Assembly (NCBI GenBank): GCA_000231825.2
Contig: AFXF02001845.1
Coordinates: forward strand, 35,949-99,948
Direction: 5' to 3'
From: Tetrahymena elliotti 4EA
Taxonomy: Eukaryota; Ciliophora; Oligohymenophorea; Hymenostomatida; Tetrahymenidae
Length of the DNA: 64,000 bases
Shown here: piece after piece, positions 63,409 through 64,000 of the stretch
How the letters are laid out: every line of letters starts with the position of its first letter
How positions within the stretch are numbered: position 1 is the first letter of the stretch
Position numbers and translations under genes: made by a program
The notes under the pieces: generated by a model
Seen by the model: only the letters and a program-made list of their open reading frames with translations
The model's database searches: none
What the model was told of the DNA's origin: nothing

Positions 63409-64000
63409 TTTAGTTAGGATTATTTTTTTCAACAAAAGTTTAATTTAAATTTATTTTATCTTTTAATTAATTTCAATCATTTTATCAATTTTTCTTCAAA
63501 TTTTAAACTAAAACCTTCATTAAAAACTTAATTTATTAGAAAGATCTTAATCATTATATATACTCGGTATTATCTAAATTTTTTAATTATTAAACAATTA
63601 TTAAACTCTAAATATTCCTCTCCCCATTTCCTTCAGCTACCATTCTAATTAATTTTCTAAAAAGACATTCTCAAAAATATCAAAATTTTACCCACCCACT
63701 AACTATGGTTTCATTTTAGAAGAATTTTTGACACCTATATTTTAATATCTTGTGTCATACTAAAAAAATGTTCAAATCTTAAAATTGTTCAGCTATTTCA
63801 AATATGTAATAGCAAAATAATAAATCTAATTTTTAAAAATAGAATGTATATTAATTGTAAAACAACTAATTTAGCAATTAAAATGATAAAATAAATTCTC
63901 ACCAAATCAATAATTGAAAATATTTTTTGAAGATTTAATTTGATTTAAATATCAGTTCTATTTAATTTTTAACTTTAATTTAAAAAAAATAAAAAATATT
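63409..64000. other. AT-rich spacer upstream of the HP1-like gene
   Basis: About 590 bp to the window edge, with no open frame. Should contain the promoter of the HP1-like gene, and possibly flank of a gene beyond the window. Confidence 0.4.

Overview
The window is ciliate nuclear DNA, most likely from the macronuclear genome of a Tetrahymena-type species. It is very AT-rich, and every gene reads open only when TAA and TAG are taken as glutamine and TGA as the sole stop. Genes are cut by many short GT...AG introns, mostly 45-130 nt, and spacers are long and AT-only. Conventional ORFs are therefore tiny and misleading. I rebuilt 18 genes by hand; in each one the exon phases agree and the summed length is a multiple of three. 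I found no tRNA, rRNA, CRISPR array, telomere repeat or intact transposon.

Layout. 0.9-1.8 kb (-): IFT22/RABL5 small GTPase. 2.6-5.2 kb (-): unknown acidic protein with a Q/P/Y-rich head. 5.8-6.5 kb (+): TEX264-like membrane protein. 7.6-11.5 kb (+): very large Ser/Asn/Gln-rich unknown. 11.9-38.1 kb: five paralogous cyclic-nucleotide-binding-domain channels, three on + and two on -. 38.4-39.9 kb (-): Elongator subunit ELP5. 40.7-43.7 kb (-): PMS2-type MutL mismatch-repair endonuclease. 44.2-47.4 kb (-): LRR/coiled-coil/EF-hand protein in 14 exons. 47.7-51.9 kb (+): TPR protein. 53.4-53.8 kb (-): small DoxX-like membrane protein. 55.3-57.4 kb (-): coiled-coil/Cys-rich protein. 57.6-58.1 kb: degenerate tandem repeats running into coding remnants. 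59.0-60.6 kb (+): threonine dehydratase. 61.2-62.4 kb (-): unknown coiled-coil protein. 62.7-63.4 kb (-): HP1-like chromodomain protein.

The most notable content is the 26-kb channel cluster. All five proteins (1323-1410 aa) share, in order: a short N-terminal motif (GAxNRRxLF type), six predicted membrane segments, a C-linker, a cyclic-nucleotide-binding-like fold, a CCHC zinc knuckle (C-X2-C-X4-H-X4-C) whose first Cys is always the 20th codon of its exon, a block ending in a form of RCPKIK, a long Q/N/S-rich tail, and a conserved C-terminal element starting FGK and containing YYP. Five intron positions and phases are the same in all five. Four copies keep the GYGD potassium selectivity filter. 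The middle copy has lost the whole pore sequence, which suggests a non-conducting or regulatory subunit. I know of no described channel family with a CNBD followed by a retroviral-type zinc knuckle, so this is the best candidate for an undescribed system. The remaining genes are ordinary housekeeping, ciliary or chromatin genes with no sign of working together.
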